64,000 nt of DNA from an uncultured Bacteroidales bacterium (GCA_902798425.1 CADBWR010000001.1:1-64000), one strand, 5' to 3'; shown: positions 24,414-33,247, counted from the stretch's first letter. Numbers and translations are program-made. Notes: generated from the letters alone by a model not told the origin.

Positions 24414-24860
24414 TTATTCCTTGCGATGCTTATCGAGTTTTCGCAGGAAGAAGTTGAAGGCCTCCAGTCCTACCAGCACCATGAGGGTAGCGGCAGACGC
24501 CAAGACATACATGCCTCCACCACATGCCAAGCCAATAGCAGCCACAACCCATAGTCCCGCTGCCGTAGTCAGACCGCTGACCATGTTCTCCTGTTTGCGG
24601 AAGATGATGGTACCGGCACCGATGAAACCGATACCGCTCACCACCTGTGAGGCTACACGCGACACATCCCATCGATGAAGATCAGTCGTCATAGAATCGC
24701 CAAAGCCATAAGCTGACACTATCATAAACAATGCTGCACCCAAGGCCACGAGGAAGTGAGTGCGGAAGCCAGCCTCCTTGGCACGGTATTCGCGTTCGAG
24801 CCCGATGAGTCCGCCAAGCACCGATGCGATAAAGATTCGTAGAATAAATTCGTATTCCAT
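24414..24860 (-). CDS. MgtC/SapB-family membrane protein
   Basis: Inner-membrane protein of 148 residues with about four helices. The family signature is strong: LGGLIGLEREYRAKEAGFRTH (N-terminal GxxxGxER and RTH), ALGAALFMIVS, VVSGIGFIGAGTI and GLTTAAGLWVVAAIG. MgtC proteins are linked to growth at low magnesium and survival stress; this short form lacks the C-terminal soluble domain of Salmonella MgtC, as many SapB-like members do. Its exact role here is unknown. It has its own promoter at 24884-24891. Confidence 0.92.
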   Translation of the reverse strand: MEYEFILRIFIASVLGGLIGLEREYRAKEAGFRTHFLVALGAALFMIVSAYGFGDSMTTDLHRWDVSRVASQVVSGIGFIGAGTIIFRKQENMVSGLTTAAGLWVVAAIGLACGGGMYVLASAATLMVLVGLEAFNFFLRKLDKHRKE

Positions 24861-24883
24861 AGTTAAATGTTGTTATTCTGCCG

Positions 24884-24891
24884 CAAAGATA
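24884..24891 (-). promoter_or_regulatory. -7 box of mgtC-like gene
   Basis: Minus strand TATCTTTG (forward CAAAGATA) lies 23 bases upstream of the MgtC-like start at 24860. No good TTTG is seen further upstream. Confidence 0.6.
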
Positions 24892-24909
24892 CAAATTAAT
24901 TCACAATTC

Positions 24910-24943
24910 TTTGCCCATATTTCATAATTATTTCTTAATTTTG
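24910..24943 (+). promoter_or_regulatory. Promoter of tat operon
   Basis: TTTG (24910-24913), 22 bases, TAATTTTG (24936-24943), then tatA at 24976. The spacing is slightly long. It is divergent from the mgtC-like promoter. Confidence 0.65.
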
Positions 24944-24975
24944 CAAAGAATATAACCAAAAAGAACAATAAAAAT

Positions 24976-25152
24976 ATGTTTGGATTAGGAATGCAGGAGA
25001 TTCTCGTTATCGCCCTCATTGTACTCTTGCTGTTCGGCGGCAAGAAAATACCGGAGCTGATGAATGGACTTGGCAAGGGTGTGAAGAGTTTCAAGGATGG
25101 AATGAAAGAGACGAGCATTGACGACGAGAAAGACGTGAAAAGTGAAGAGTGA
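24976..25152 (+). CDS. tatA: Sec-independent translocase subunit TatA
   Basis: Pore-forming subunit of the twin-arginine translocase, 58 residues, easily missed because of its size. It begins [20 protein letters not shown], a single membrane helix, followed by the family hinge [20 protein letters not shown] with the conserved Phe-Gly, an amphipathic helix and an acidic tail [10 protein letters not shown]. The length is typical for Bacteroidetes TatA. The stop TGA lies one base before the preferred tatC start. No tatB is present; in two-gene systems TatA serves both roles. Confidence 0.95.
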   Translation: MFGLGMQEILVIALIVLLLFGGKKIPELMNGLGKGVKSFKDGMKETSIDDEKDVKSEE

Positions 25153-25153
25153 T

Positions 25154-25888
25154 ATGACCTTCTGGGATCACCTGGATGTATTGCGCTCATCGGTGATACG
25201 CATGGCTGTGGCCGTGATGGTGCTTGGAGTAGCTGCATTTTGTCTGAAGGACCTACTGTTCAGCGTGGTTCTGGCTCCACGTAGTAGCGAGTTCGTGACC
25301 TACCAACTGTTAGGTGTCAAAGCCTTCCAGATTAGTCTGATGAATACCGGACTGACGGAACAGTTTATGATTCACATGCGGACAGCGATATATGCTGGCG
25401 TCTTGTTGGCTTCTCCATATATATTATATGAGCTGTTCCGCTTCGTGTCGCCTGGACTCTACCATAACGAGCGGCGCTATGCTGTCTGGATAGTGGGAGC
25501 AGCCTATGTAATGTTCCTCATGGGAACACTGGTGAACTACTTCGTCGTGTTTCCGCTGACTGTCAGGTTCTTAGGCACCTATCAGGTGTCGCCCGACGTG
25601 GCCAACATGCTGACCCTGCAGTCGTATATCGATACACTGTTAGGCATGAGTCTGGTGATGGGTGTGGTCTTTGAACTACCCGTGGTCTGTGGACTGATGG
25701 GACGCATGGGACTCATCAACAGTCAAATGATGGCCCAATTCCGCCGCCATGCCGTAGTAGCCATCTTGGTGATTGCTGCCATCATTACCCCGACGACGGA
25801 CGTGTTCACGCTTTTCGTAGTGGCACTGCCCATTTACCTGCTCTATGAACTGAGTATACAAATTGTACGAATAACTAAACGAAGCTAA
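25154..25888 (+). CDS. tatC: Sec-independent translocase subunit TatC
   Basis: Six-helix membrane receptor for twin-arginine signal peptides, 244 residues. Visible family landmarks are MTFWDHLDVLRSSVIRMAVAV at the N-terminus (the conserved HL-E/D-LR region), FRFVSPGLYHNERR (FxxPGLxxxER) in the first cytoplasmic loop and FELPVVCGLMGRMG in the middle. The ATG at 25154 is chosen; a GTG at 25142 inside tatA would add four residues. It is followed after 10 bases by an Fe-S membrane protein and then a probable Tat substrate. Confidence 0.96.
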   Translation: MTFWDHLDVLRSSVIRMAVAVMVLGVAAFCLKDLLFSVVLAPRSSEFVTYQLLGVKAFQISLMNTGLTEQFMIHMRTAIYAGVLLASPYILYELFRFVSPGLYHNERRYAVWIVGAAYVMFLMGTLVNYFVVFPLTVRFLGTYQVSPDVANMLTLQSYIDTLLGMSLVMGVVFELPVVCGLMGRMGLINSQMMAQFRRHAVVAILVIAAIITPTTDVFTLFVVALPIYLLYELSIQIVRITKRS

Positions 25889-25898
25889 ACAATACTTT

Positions 25899-27404
25899 AT
25901 GCTAAGAAAAATCAGAATCGCATTGGCAACCGTGATGTTCATTGGCATCACGCTGTTGTTCATCGACTTCACCGGCACCATGCACCACTGGGTGAGTTGG
26001 ATGCCCAAAATACAGTTCTTGGAGGCTGTATTGGCGCTGAATGTCGTAGTCATTGTGGCACTCGTTGTGCTGACGCTCGTCTTCGGACGCATCTATTGTT
26101 CGGTCATCTGTCCGTTAGGCATCATGCAGGACATCTTCGGATGGTTAGGCAAGAAAGCCAAGAAGAACCGCTATACGTATTCCAAACAAAAGCACGCCTT
26201 GCGCATGGCCTTCTTTACGTTCATGCTCATACTCATTGTGTTGGGCGGTGGCACGATAGTGCAACTATTGGCACCTTATTCTGCCTTCGGACGCATCTGC
26301 ACCAATCTGCTGCAACCAGTCTATATGGCAGGCAACAACGTGCTGGCTTCCATTGCCGAACACTACGACAGTTATGCGTTCTATCACACCAATGTGTGGA
26401 TGCGTGCCTTGCCAAGTCTCATCATCAGCATTGTGACTTTAGTCATCTTGGCTGTGCTCGCCTGGCGCAATGGTCGCACATACTGCAACACCATCTGTCC
26501 GGTAGGTACTGCGCTGAGCATTTTTGCGAAGTTCTCGTGGCTGAAAGTGCACTTTGATGTTGACAAGTGCAAGAACTGTTCACTATGCACCAAGAACTGC
26601 AAAGCCGCCTGCATCGACTATAAGACGCACACCGTCGACCCCTTGCGCTGCGTGGTCTGTGGCGACTGCATCAAGAGTTGCAAGTTTGGGGCACTGAAGT
26701 ATGGACATGGGGGTAATGGGGTGAATGGGCAACCTAATGAACCCAACGAGTCCAATAAACCCAATGAGCCCGTTGACACCGGTAAACGCACCTTCCTGCT
26801 CTCTTCTGCCTTGCTGGCTACTGCCGCAATGGCACAGCAAAAGGACAAGATTATGGATGGTGGACTGGCAGAGATAGAGGATAAGGTTGCACCTGAACGT
26901 CAGACACCCATCATGCCACCAGGCGCTCGTTCGAAGCAAAATTTCGAGCAACGCTGTACCGGCTGTCAGCTGTGCATCTCTGAGTGTCCCAACGAGGTGC
27001 TGCGTCCCAGTGCTGACTTGTGGCACCTCATGCAACCCACCATGTCGTATGAGCGTGGTTATTGCCGTCCAGAGTGCAACCGCTGTTCAGAGGTATGTCC
27101 GGCAGGCGCTATCAAACCATTAGCCCATGAGCTGAAGGCATCCACCCAGATAGGTCATGCCGTATGGATTAAGAAGAACTGTATTCCGCTGACTGATGGT
27201 GTAGAATGCGGCAACTGCGCCCGTCACTGTCCTGTCGGTGCCATTGAGATGGTGCCCAGCGACCCCGACGACGAGGCATCGCCCTACGTTCCTGCTGTCA
27301 ACGAGGCACGCTGTATAGGCTGTGGTGCCTGCGAATATCTGTGTCCCGCACGTCCTTTCTCTGCTATCTATGTAGAAGGACACGAGGTGCATAAAGAGGT
27401 GTGA
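25899..27404 (+). CDS. NapH/NapG-like fused membrane polyferredoxin
   Basis: A 501-residue electron-transfer protein that fuses a polytopic NapH-like half to a NapG-like ferredoxin half. The first part has about five membrane helices with the two CxxxCP motifs (C67/C71 in CSVICPLG, C196/C200 in CNTICPVG), then two 4Fe-4S clusters (C224-C234, C251-C261). A low-complexity linker (about 270-292, rich in NEP) leads to KRTFLLSSALLATAAMA (296-312), which resembles a Tat signal with Lys-Arg. Four more Cys clusters follow (C353-363, C389-400, C437-444, C472-482). It probably passes quinol electrons outward, perhaps to the reductase encoded next. The internal signal suggests that the C-terminal half is periplasmic. 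Confidence 0.88.
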   Translation: MLRKIRIALATVMFIGITLLFIDFTGTMHHWVSWMPKIQFLEAVLALNVVVIVALVVLTLVFGRIYCSVICPLGIMQDIFGWLGKKAKKNRYTYSKQKHALRMAFFTFMLILIVLGGGTIVQLLAPYSAFGRICTNLLQPVYMAGNNVLASIAEHYDSYAFYHTNVWMRALPSLIISIVTLVILAVLAWRNGRTYCNTICPVGTALSIFAKFSWLKVHFDVDKCKNCSLCTKNCKAACIDYKTHTVDPLRCVVCGDCIKSCKFGALKYGHGGNGVNGQPNEPNESNKPNEPVDTGKRTFLLSSALLATAAMAQQKDKIMDGGLAEIEDKVAPERQTPIMPPGARSKQNFEQRCTGCQLCISECPNEVLRPSADLWHLMQPTMSYERGYCRPECNRCSEVCPAGAIKPLAHELKASTQIGHAVWIKKNCIPLTDGVECGNCARHCPVGAIEMVPSDPDDEASPYVPAVNEARCIGCGACEYLCPARPFSAIYVEGHEVHKEV

Positions 27405-27428
27405 TGTAAGATGTATGATGTTAGAGGT

Positions 27429-28823
27429 ATGAAGAAAGATATATCAAGAAGAAATTTCTTAAAGATACTGGGTGGTGGCGCTGTAGGTGCTGCTGCCATC
27501 ATGACAGGCTGTAAGTCGAAGAGTGATTCAAAGGCTACTGAGGAGTACAAGCAACAGGTGGAGCCGCCCGTAGGCAAGATGACCTACCGCGAGAACCCGA
27601 AGAGCAAAGAGAAGGTTTCGGCGCTGGGCTATGGTATGATGCGACTGCCGTCGAAGACGGAAAACAAGGACGACTACGACCAGGACATGATCAACAAGCA
27701 GATAGACTATGCCATTGAGCACGGCGTAAACTACTTCGACACGTCCCCTGTTTACTGCCAGGGAAAGTCGGAGGCATGCACAGGTATTGCGCTGAGTCGC
27801 CACAAGCGTTCCGAATATTTCGTAGCCACCAAGCTGTCGAACTTCCACCCCTCCACCCAGAGCCGTGAAGCCAGCATTGCGATGTACCAGAATTCGCTGA
27901 AGCAGTTACAGGTAGACTATATCGACTACTACCTGCTGCATGCCATTGGTGGCGGTATGGATGAGTTCAATCGCCGCTATGTTGACAACGGCATGATGGA
28001 CTACCTGATGAAGGAACGAGAGGCTGGTCGCATCCGCAACCTCGGATTCTCGTTCCATGGCTATAAGGAGGTCTTCGACGAGGTGCTGGCCATGCATGAC
28101 AAATACCATTGGGACTTTGTGCAGATAGAGCTGAACTATCTGGACTGGGACTATGCCAACGAGATTAACGAGCGCAATGTCGACGCCAGCTACCTATATG
28201 CAGAACTGCAGAAGAAGGGTATTCCTGCCGTCATCATGGAACCGCTGTTGGGTGGCCGTCTGGCCAACCTGCCCCAATATCTGGCAACAGACCTGAAGAA
28301 GAAGGCACCAGAGCGTAGCGTAGCCTCATGGGCGTTCCGCTATGCAGGAACACCAGAGGGTGTGCTCACCGTACTCAGCGGTATGACCTATATGGAACAC
28401 CTGAAGGACAACCTGCTGTCATACTGTCCGCTGGTACCACTGACAGAGAAAGAGCAGCGTTTCCTGGACAAGGATGTTGCCGAGCGCATCGTAGGTCTGG
28501 AGAATATTCCCTGCAACGACTGCAAATACTGCATGCCCTGTCCTTATGGCATTGACATCCCCGCTATCTTCGTACATTATAATAAATGTAAGAACGACGG
28601 CACGCTGCCACGCCTGAAGATGGATGACGAATACTATAAGCTGCGCCGCAACTATCTCATTGGTCTCGACCGTGCCGTACCACGTATGCGCCAGGCCGAC
28701 CACTGCATCCAGTGTGGCCAGTGTGAGCCTCATTGTCCGCAGAACATCCGTATTCCACGAGAGTTGCAAAAGATCAGCCAATTCGTGGAAGACCTGAAGC
28801 AGAACAAGGTGGCTAACGATTAA
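27429..28823 (+). CDS. Tat-exported aldo/keto reductase with 4Fe-4S domain (lipoprotein)
   Basis: Predicted exported oxidoreductase of 464 residues. The N-terminus MKKDISRRNFLKILGGGAVG carries the twin-arginine motif SRRNFLK, and IMTGCKS supplies a lipobox with Cys 28, so it should be a Tat-dependent lipoprotein. The AKR barrel has LGYGMMRLP, the YFDTSPVY region with catalytic Asp and Tyr, and LLHAIGG. The C-terminus binds Fe-S clusters (CNDCKYCMPCPYGIDIP and CIQCGQCEPHCPQNI). The start at 27429 is preferred over 27411, which lies in a GATGTAAGATG repeat. It follows tatA, tatC and the polyferredoxin and is a likely client of both. Confidence 0.9.
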   Translation: MKKDISRRNFLKILGGGAVGAAAIMTGCKSKSDSKATEEYKQQVEPPVGKMTYRENPKSKEKVSALGYGMMRLPSKTENKDDYDQDMINKQIDYAIEHGVNYFDTSPVYCQGKSEACTGIALSRHKRSEYFVATKLSNFHPSTQSREASIAMYQNSLKQLQVDYIDYYLLHAIGGGMDEFNRRYVDNGMMDYLMKEREAGRIRNLGFSFHGYKEVFDEVLAMHDKYHWDFVQIELNYLDWDYANEINERNVDASYLYAELQKKGIPAVIMEPLLGGRLANLPQYLATDLKKKAPERSVASWAFRYAGTPEGVLTVLSGMTYMEHLKDNLLSYCPLVPLTEKEQRFLDKDVAERIVGLENIPCNDCKYCMPCPYGIDIPAIFVHYNKCKNDGTLPRLKMDDEYYKLRRNYLIGLDRAVPRMRQADHCIQCGQCEPHCPQNIRIPRELQKISQFVEDLKQNKVAND

Positions 28824-28826
28824 TGG

Positions 28827-30005
28827 TTAACGGTTATCAGCTATAGCACATGCCACCGTAAAAGCGGTAGTCCAGGCTGCCTGGAAGTTGAAACCACCCG
28901 TAATGCCATCGATGTCGAGCACCTCGCCGGCAAAATAAAGATGAGGCACGTGTCTGCTCTCTAATGTAGAAGGATTGACAGCCTTCAGCGAGACGCCGCC
29001 ACAGGTGACAAACTCTTCCTTGAAAGGAGCACGACCAGCTATCTGATAGGTATCATTCAGTAGGACGTTGACCAAACGGTTGACGTCCTTCTTGTTCATT
29101 TCCGTCCACCGTATCTGATGGCGCGCATCTAAAGCTTTCTCCACCAGATACGCCCACAGACGTTGCTGCAAGCCAAAGGGATTATAGGTGGTCAGTTGTT
29201 TCTTGGGTTGTGAGGCTGCCTGTTCATAGAGCAACGACGTTATCTCTTGATCCGTCAACGACACCCAACGAACAGCCAATGGCGCCTGATAGTTCTTTTC
29301 TGCCAGATAGCGGGCAGCATGACTGGACAGTTTCAAGATGGCAGGACCACTCAAGCCCCAATGAGTAATCAGCAGCGGACCATTGGCACGTAGTTTCGTT
29401 CCGGGAATCATTGTTTCCACATCAGTCACTACGCCCATCAGTGACTGCAAAGGTTTGTCATGAATGGCAAAAGTAAACAGGGAAGGAACAGGCGTCTCTA
29501 TCTCGTGACCCAGCGCAGCCAACCAGCGCAGTCCTTCTCCTTTTGGAGAACCACCCGTGTTCACTACCACATAGTCAAACCCCTTGACATCCTCTAACGA
29601 CTGCACCTTGCAGCCTTTCTGTATGTCAATATGATAGCGACGAGCCAGCGACAGGAAACAGTCGATGATGGCATGTGAGTCCTGTGCCTGGGGAAATACA
29701 CACTGATCATCCTGTGTTACCAATGGTACGCCATGGTCTTCAAACCAACGATAGGCATCGCGATAGTCGAAGTTGTTGAACAGACGTTTCAGCAGACGGT
29801 GTCCACGCGGATAGACCTGCGACAGGTCCGTCACCTCCTCAAAACTGTTGGTACAGTTGCACCGTCCCCCTCCAGAGATTTCCACCTTAGCCAAGACATG
29901 CTGGCTACGCTCAAAGATTGTCACCTGCATGTCGGGCATCATCTCTTTCAGGTTAATAGCCAGAAAGAATCCTGCCGCGCCGCCGCCAACAACTGCCGTC
30001 TTCAT
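28827..30005 (-). CDS. HI0933/YhiN-family FAD-dependent oxidoreductase
   Basis: Flavoprotein of about 392 residues and unknown reaction. The N-terminal dinucleotide fold VVGGGAAGFFLAI is followed by the family's VEISGGGRCNCTNS motif, and the C-terminus has the second FAD signature LYFAGEVLDIDGITGGFNFQ (shortened). The start at 30005 overlaps the rfbD stop by four bases (ATGA), so it is translationally coupled; an upstream start at 30041 is rejected. It is the last gene of a four-gene minus-strand set and converges with the Tat-linked reductase three bases away, with no terminator visible between. Confidence 0.9.
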   Translation of the reverse strand: MKTAVVGGGAAGFFLAINLKEMMPDMQVTIFERSQHVLAKVEISGGGRCNCTNSFEEVTDLSQVYPRGHRLLKRLFNNFDYRDAYRWFEDHGVPLVTQDDQCVFPQAQDSHAIIDCFLSLARRYHIDIQKGCKVQSLEDVKGFDYVVVNTGGSPKGEGLRWLAALGHEIETPVPSLFTFAIHDKPLQSLMGVVTDVETMIPGTKLRANGPLLITHWGLSGPAILKLSSHAARYLAEKNYQAPLAVRWVSLTDQEITSLLYEQAASQPKKQLTTYNPFGLQQRLWAYLVEKALDARHQIRWTEMNKKDVNRLVNVLLNDTYQIAGRAPFKEEFVTCGGVSLKAVNPSTLESRHVPHLYFAGEVLDIDGITGGFNFQAAWTTAFTVACAIADNR

Positions 30006-30850
30006 AGCTTGGCGATACACTCGCGCAGCGACTCTTCCCAATAAGGAACCTCAATACCATAGGTTTGTTTGATTTTGGTCTTGTCAAGCACACTATAGTG
30101 TGGACGGGCTGCTGGTGTGGGATATTCTGAGGTATGCAACGGACGAACATGACATGTGGTAATGCCTGCAATACGATGGATAGCCTTTGTAAAGTCGTAC
30201 CACGAGATGACGCCCTCGTTAGAGAAGTGATAGATGCCTGGCACTATACCTTTGTTGATGGCCGTCATGATTACTTGCGCTAAGTCGCGGGCATAGGTCG
30301 GTGTACCTATCTGGTCGAAGATGACGCCCAATTCCGGTTTCTCATTGCCTAAGCGTATCATCGTCTTCACGAAGTTATTGCCAAATGTAGAGTAGAGCCA
30401 TGCCGTACGGATAATCATGTAGCGCTCGCACAACTTCTGCACGTTCAGCTCACCAACGAGTTTGGTCTTACCATAGACGCTGTTCGGACAAGTATCCTCA
30501 TCCTCCGTATAAGGAGTGTGGTTGGTACCGTCAAAAACGTAGTCGGTGCTAATCTGTATCATCCATCCACCGCGTTTACCAATAGCATGAGCCAGATTGG
30601 CAGGAGCTTCTGCATTCAACTTCGTACATAGTTCCTCGTTGTCCTCAGCCTTGTCGACAGCGGTATAGGCAGCACAGTTCACAATACCATCAATCTGATG
30701 GTCTGCCACAAACTGTTCAATAGCCAACTGGTTGGTAATATCCAACTCAGCGACATCTGTATTATAATAGGTGTGCTGCGGATTCTCCTTCTCCAGCAGC
30801 TGCATCTCGTTTCCTAATTGGCCGTTACAGCCAGTAATCAATATATTCAT
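30002..30850 (-). CDS. rfbD: dTDP-4-dehydrorhamnose reductase
   Basis: Last step of dTDP-L-rhamnose synthesis (reduction of dTDP-4-keto-rhamnose), 282 residues, extended SDR fold. Seen are MNILITGCNGQLGNEM with the nucleotide-binding glycines, NCAAYTAVDKAED, STDYVFDG, the catalytic YGKTK and IIRTAWLYS, all characteristic of RfbD/RmlD. It starts directly after the DUF4924 stop and overlaps the next gene by four bases. No rfbA, B or C is in the window, so the other steps are encoded elsewhere. Confidence 0.95.
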   Translation of the reverse strand: MNILITGCNGQLGNEMQLLEKENPQHTYYNTDVAELDITNQLAIEQFVADHQIDGIVNCAAYTAVDKAEDNEELCTKLNAEAPANLAHAIGKRGGWMIQISTDYVFDGTNHTPYTEDEDTCPNSVYGKTKLVGELNVQKLCERYMIIRTAWLYSTFGNNFVKTMIRLGNEKPELGVIFDQIGTPTYARDLAQVIMTAINKGIVPGIYHFSNEGVISWYDFTKAIHRIAGITTCHVRPLHTSEYPTPAARPHYSVLDKTKIKQTYGIEVPYWEESLRECIAKL

Positions 30851-31396
30851 TTATTCGAACTTCAGTCCTTCTTCTTTGTCTTTCTTGTAATAGTCAGAGA
30901 GCATGCCGATGAAAGTGGTGATTTCCTTTACAGCGGCTTGGGTTTTGTCGGTAATCTCTTTTTTCTGCAAACGGAGCAACATCGTGCCGTAAAGAGCATT
31001 GAAACATGTCTCTATCTCGTTCTCCTCCTTGTTCGCACCATGGTTGCGCAACTCGACGATGAATGGCAGCACCTTGTAGTAGGCGGCATTATAGAAAGGA
31101 AACTTAGGCGATGACAATAACTGGGCATGCAACTCGGAGAGTGTCTGCATCGTCACCTTATTAATTTGGAGATGTCCCTGTTGGCGACAGCCTTCTTGGT
31201 TCATCATACGGATGAGGTTTCCAAACCAGTCTGCCTCGTCTTCTTTCTGGTCGTCATCGTAGTCGAAACGATCAATATACTCTCTGCGTATGCGGCTTAT
31301 GGAACAGTCGAAGGCACGGATGGTGTCCTCTACCTGCCACATATACAGCAGATATTCTGCAATATTTGTCTTACGTAATTCGTTAGCTATAAACAC
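30851..31396 (-). CDS. DUF4924-family protein
   Basis: Helical cytosolic protein of 181 residues; the start is a GTG at 31396 giving MFIANELRKTNIAEYLLYMWQVED, which I associate with the Bacteroidetes-specific family DUF4924. It has no signal peptide, membrane segment or catalytic motif, and several Gln/Glu/Lys-rich helices. Its stop abuts the rfbD start without a gap, so the two are probably translated together, but no role in rhamnose synthesis is known. Confidence 0.8.
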   Translation of the reverse strand: MFIANELRKTNIAEYLLYMWQVEDTIRAFDCSISRIRREYIDRFDYDDDQKEDEADWFGNLIRMMNQEGCRQQGHLQINKVTMQTLSELHAQLLSSPKFPFYNAAYYKVLPFIVELRNHGANKEENEIETCFNALYGTMLLRLQKKEITDKTQAAVKEITTFIGMLSDYYKKDKEEGLKFE

Positions 31397-31442
31397 GGTG
31401 TAATTTTACAATTATACTATTTGACAATTTACTATCAACTCA

Positions 31443-32108
31443 TCAAAAGAATCTGAACAGATTGGTGACGGTTCCAAACAGTGACACTACAGAAAAAATG
31501 GTGACAACAGCACCAATGACACGATTGATGATGCGAATGCCTTGAGCGTCAAAGATGGTACGTACCTTGTCGACTAACCATGAAAGACCATACCACCACA
31601 ACAGAGCGCCGCCCACAATACTGGCAAAACCGACAAACATCTCAAAGGGATGGTCGGGAATGACAAAGGCAAACTGGGCAAACAGTGCCATAAAAAGGAA
31701 GATGATCAGAGGGTTGGAGAATGTCACTAAAAAGGCAGTCCAAGTATTATACCAGAATGTTCCTCGCTGCATACCTGACTGACGCATATTCTTTGTGGGG
31801 TCACTGCGGTAGGTGTAGAGTCCGAATCCCAATAACAGAACTGAACCGATAATCTGCAAATAGAACTTGTTTTGATCGTTATTGACAAAGTCCATAACAA
31901 AGGCCATGCCGAATCCTGTTATACCAGCATAGATAATGTCGCTAATGGCTGCGCCGATACCCGTGACAAAGCCAAACCAGCGCCCTTTGTTCAGCGTTCG
32001 CTGTACACAAAGGATGCCCACGGGACCCATCGGTGCTGAGGCTACCATACCTATTAGCATGCCCTTGAACACCAGGTCTACAATGTTAATATGTAGTGGA
32101 AATGGCAT
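31443..32108 (-). CDS. LysE-family translocator
   Basis: Inner-membrane exporter of the LysE/RhtB type, about 221 residues with six helices, expected to export amino acids or related metabolites. Family landmarks are LIGMVASAPMGPVGILCVQRTL near the N-terminus (the conserved PGP-like loop, here PMGPVG), GIGAAISDIIYAG and FLVTFSNPLIIFLF. The first in-frame ATG (32120) falls inside the -7 promoter box, so the next one at 32108 is chosen; that leaves almost no untranslated leader. It is probably the first gene of a unit with DUF4924, rfbD and yhiN. Confidence 0.88.
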   Translation of the reverse strand: MPFPLHINIVDLVFKGMLIGMVASAPMGPVGILCVQRTLNKGRWFGFVTGIGAAISDIIYAGITGFGMAFVMDFVNNDQNKFYLQIIGSVLLLGFGLYTYRSDPTKNMRQSGMQRGTFWYNTWTAFLVTFSNPLIIFLFMALFAQFAFVIPDHPFEMFVGFASIVGGALLWWYGLSWLVDKVRTIFDAQGIRIINRVIGAVVTIFSVVSLFGTVTNLFRFF

Positions 32109-32117
32109 ATCTGAGTG

Positions 32118-32125
32118 CAAAGGTA
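32118..32125 (-). promoter_or_regulatory. -7 box of lysE-like unit, near-leaderless
   Basis: Minus strand TACCTTTG (forward CAAAGGTA, 32118-32125) is nine bases upstream of ATG 32108. With a start site some 4-7 bases past the box, the mRNA would begin within a few bases of the codon. Confidence 0.6.
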
Positions 32126-32199
32126 CAATTTATTATTGATATATGTCATTATATTACGTTAAAGGGAGTTAAACAGGGCGAGTTTCGTGAAGAAATGAC

Positions 32200-32207
32200 T
32201 ATCTTTG
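32200..32207 (+). promoter_or_regulatory. -7 box of glucokinase gene
   Basis: TATCTTTG, 48 bases before ATG 32256. No well-placed TTTG upstream. Confidence 0.6.
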
Positions 32208-32255
32208 CAACATGTTTTTAAGCAATAATCAATAAACGTCAATATAAATACTACT

Positions 32256-33239
32256 ATGAACGAGCAACAAGGAATTAAGCCCTATGTCATCGGATTAGAC
32301 TTAGGTGGTACAAATGCAGTATTCGGAATTGTCGACCAGCGTGGCGATATCAAAGCTACTACAGCCATTAAAACCCAGCAATATGATACTGCCGAGTCAT
32401 TTATCGAAGCATCTGTCAATGCCCTGCAACCTATCATTGAACAAGTAGGCGGCATTGAAAAAATCAAAGCAATGGGTATTGGTGCGCCTAATGGTAACTA
32501 CTATAAGGGTACTATTGAAATTGCTCCTAATATCAAGTGGGCACACGATTGTATCGTACCGCTGGGTGATATGTTTAGTAAGAAATTGAACGGCATTCCC
32601 GTGGCAGTCACTAATGATGCTAATGCTGCAGCTATCGGAGAGATGGTTTATGGCGTTGCTCGTGGCATGAAGAACTTTATTGTTATCACTCTTGGTACGG
32701 GTGTTGGATCTGGTATCGTACTCAATGGTCAGCTAATATATGGTAGTGACGGCTTTGCTGGAGAGTTGGGACATGTCACAATGGTACGGGGTGAAGAAGG
32801 TCGCTCCTGTGGTTGTGGTCGTACTGGCTGTCTGGAGGCATATTGCTCAGCAACAGGTGTAGCCAGGACGGCTCGTGAACTCTTGGCAAAGACGCAGCGC
32901 CCATCCTTGCTTCGCGACATGAATCCAGAGAATATTACCTCACTCGATGTCTCTATTGCTGCAGGTAAGGGTGATGAGTTAGCCAAAGAAATTTATGAGT
33001 ATACAGGCAAAATGCTTGGAGAGGCTTGCGCTGATTTTGCTGCATTCTGTTCTCCGGAGGCTTTCATCTTCTTTGGGGGTATGGTGAAAGCTGGTGAGTT
33101 GATTATGGATCCTATCCGTAGAGCTTACGATGAGCACGTGCTACCTGTATTTAAGGGCAAGGCTCAGTTCCTGGTCAGTGGGCTGGATGGCGCTTCTGCA
33201 GCAGTGCTCGGCGCTTCAGCCATAGGGTGGGAAGTATAA
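32256..33239 (+). CDS. glk: ROK-family glucokinase
   Basis: Phosphorylates glucose (or a related sugar) with ATP in the cytosol. The 327-residue protein has the ATP-binding IGLDLGGTNAVFGIVD at the N-terminus, the sugar-binding TNDANAAAIGE, the second phosphate loop VITLGTGVGSGI, the ROK signature with GELGHVT and the zinc-binding CGCGRTGCLEAYCS. There is no helix-turn-helix, so it is a kinase rather than a ROK repressor. Specificity for glucose is inferred from the family in Bacteroidetes. A long hairpin follows. Confidence 0.92.
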   Translation: MNEQQGIKPYVIGLDLGGTNAVFGIVDQRGDIKATTAIKTQQYDTAESFIEASVNALQPIIEQVGGIEKIKAMGIGAPNGNYYKGTIEIAPNIKWAHDCIVPLGDMFSKKLNGIPVAVTNDANAAAIGEMVYGVARGMKNFIVITLGTGVGSGIVLNGQLIYGSDGFAGELGHVTMVRGEEGRSCGCGRTGCLEAYCSATGVARTARELLAKTQRPSLLRDMNPENITSLDVSIAAGKGDELAKEIYEYTGKMLGEACADFAAFCSPEAFIFFGGMVKAGELIMDPIRRAYDEHVLPVFKGKAQFLVSGLDGASAAVLGASAIGWEV

Positions 33240-33247
33240 TAAACCTT

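Noticed and set aside
24976-28823. Nitrate reductase (nap) operon
   Set aside because: NapH/NapG-like parts are present but there is no napA, napB, napC or napD; the terminal enzyme is an aldo/keto reductase.
28800-28850. Terminator between the converging reductase and yhiN genes
   Set aside because: Only a short GTTAAC palindrome and imperfect repeats are visible, with no T-run.
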